Shown piece by piece: positions 6,552 to 6,676 of a stretch of 6,676 bases of DNA. The stretch is taken from the NCBI GenBank assembly GCA_018066065.1, contig JAGHSC010000224.1:1-6676 (forward strand), written 5' to 3'. Made by a program: the position numbers and the translations under genes. The DNA is from Candidatus Cryptobacteroides faecihippi. Its GTDB lineage: Bacteria; Bacteroidota; Bacteroidia; Bacteroidales; UBA932. A model generated the notes under the pieces. That model worked only from the letters and a program-made list of their open reading frames with translations, did not search any database and was not told the origin of the DNA. The first letter of the stretch is position 1. Each line of letters opens with the position of its first letter.

Positions 6552-6676
6552 ATGATTAAACTTGGTATTAACGGATTCGGTCGTATCGGCCGTATGGTAT
6601 TCCGTGCTGCCGTTGAGAACTTCTCAAACGACATTCAGGTTGTAGGTATCAACGACCTTCTCGATGCTGATTATCT
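6552..6676 (+). CDS. gapA: Glyceraldehyde-3-phosphate dehydrogenase, N-terminal part
   Basis: Glycolytic enzyme that oxidises glyceraldehyde-3-phosphate with NAD and phosphate to 1,3-bisphosphoglycerate in the cytoplasm. Only about 41 codons are present before the right edge. The N-terminal Rossmann nucleotide-binding motif is unmistakable: IKLGINGFGRIGRMVFR, followed by VVGINDLLDADY. The leader before the ATG is very AT-rich, with no Shine-Dalgarno sequence, as is common for strongly expressed Bacteroidetes genes. Codons such as GGT and CGT are more frequent here than in the neighbouring minus-strand genes, in line with high expression. It is divergent from surE. Confidence 0.95.
   Translation, partial: MIKLGINGFGRIGRMVFRAAVENFSNDIQVVGINDLLDADY

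Noticed and set aside
6317..6634. A 105-codon minus-strand open frame spanning the surE-gapA intergenic region
   Set aside because: It overlaps the surE start in another frame, the AT-rich divergent promoters and the gapA start, and has no domain-like sequence.

Overview
The window looks like chromosomal DNA from a Bacteroidales-type bacterium of moderately high GC. The basis is the protein families (a PssA of Bacteroidetes type, rubrerythrin, LpxB, SurE, a secreted C1 peptidase, a membrane-anchored GH25 lysozyme). Intergenic regions also carry TAnnTTTG boxes, the Bacteroides -7 promoter consensus, and most starts lack a clear Shine-Dalgarno sequence. The genus cannot be fixed from the sequence; an uncultured gut or rumen Bacteroidales lineage would fit.

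Layout. Minus-strand unit 1 (about 2357 down to 1) reads rubrerythrin, then a secreted C1-family cysteine peptidase, then pssA (phosphatidylserine synthase), with gaps of 6 and 0 nt; pssA runs off the left edge. A 97-nt divergent intergenic region (2313-2409) with two palindromes and a TAnnTTTG box in each direction separates it from a plus-strand GH25 lysozyme-like gene (2410-3279). That gene meets the end of minus-strand unit 2 tail to tail, sharing 4 bp (CTAA). Unit 2 reads surE, then lpxB, then a secreted beta-propeller-like protein of unknown function, with gaps of 14 and 13 nt. A second AT-rich divergent promoter region (6417-6551) separates surE from the 5' end of gapA (plus strand), which runs off the right edge.

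Roles. Unit 1 mixes peroxide defence (rubrerythrin), extracytoplasmic proteolysis and phospholipid synthesis. Unit 2 holds lipid A disaccharide synthesis and a nucleotidase. GH25 would act on peptidoglycan outside the membrane, and gapA is glycolytic. This is mainly housekeeping content; I see no CRISPR array, mobile element, tRNA, rRNA or new defence system.

The most notable observation is that three different genes in the left 2.9 kb each carry one disabling lesion. These are a 1-nt loss in pssA (near 249), an in-frame TGA exactly at the conserved Trp after the catalytic Cys of the C1 peptidase (1602-1604), and an in-frame TGA in the GH25 gene (2899-2901). The rest of each gene is intact. 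The likely explanations are base-calling or assembly errors, or recent gene decay; reassignment of TGA to Trp is a less likely alternative that can be tested.
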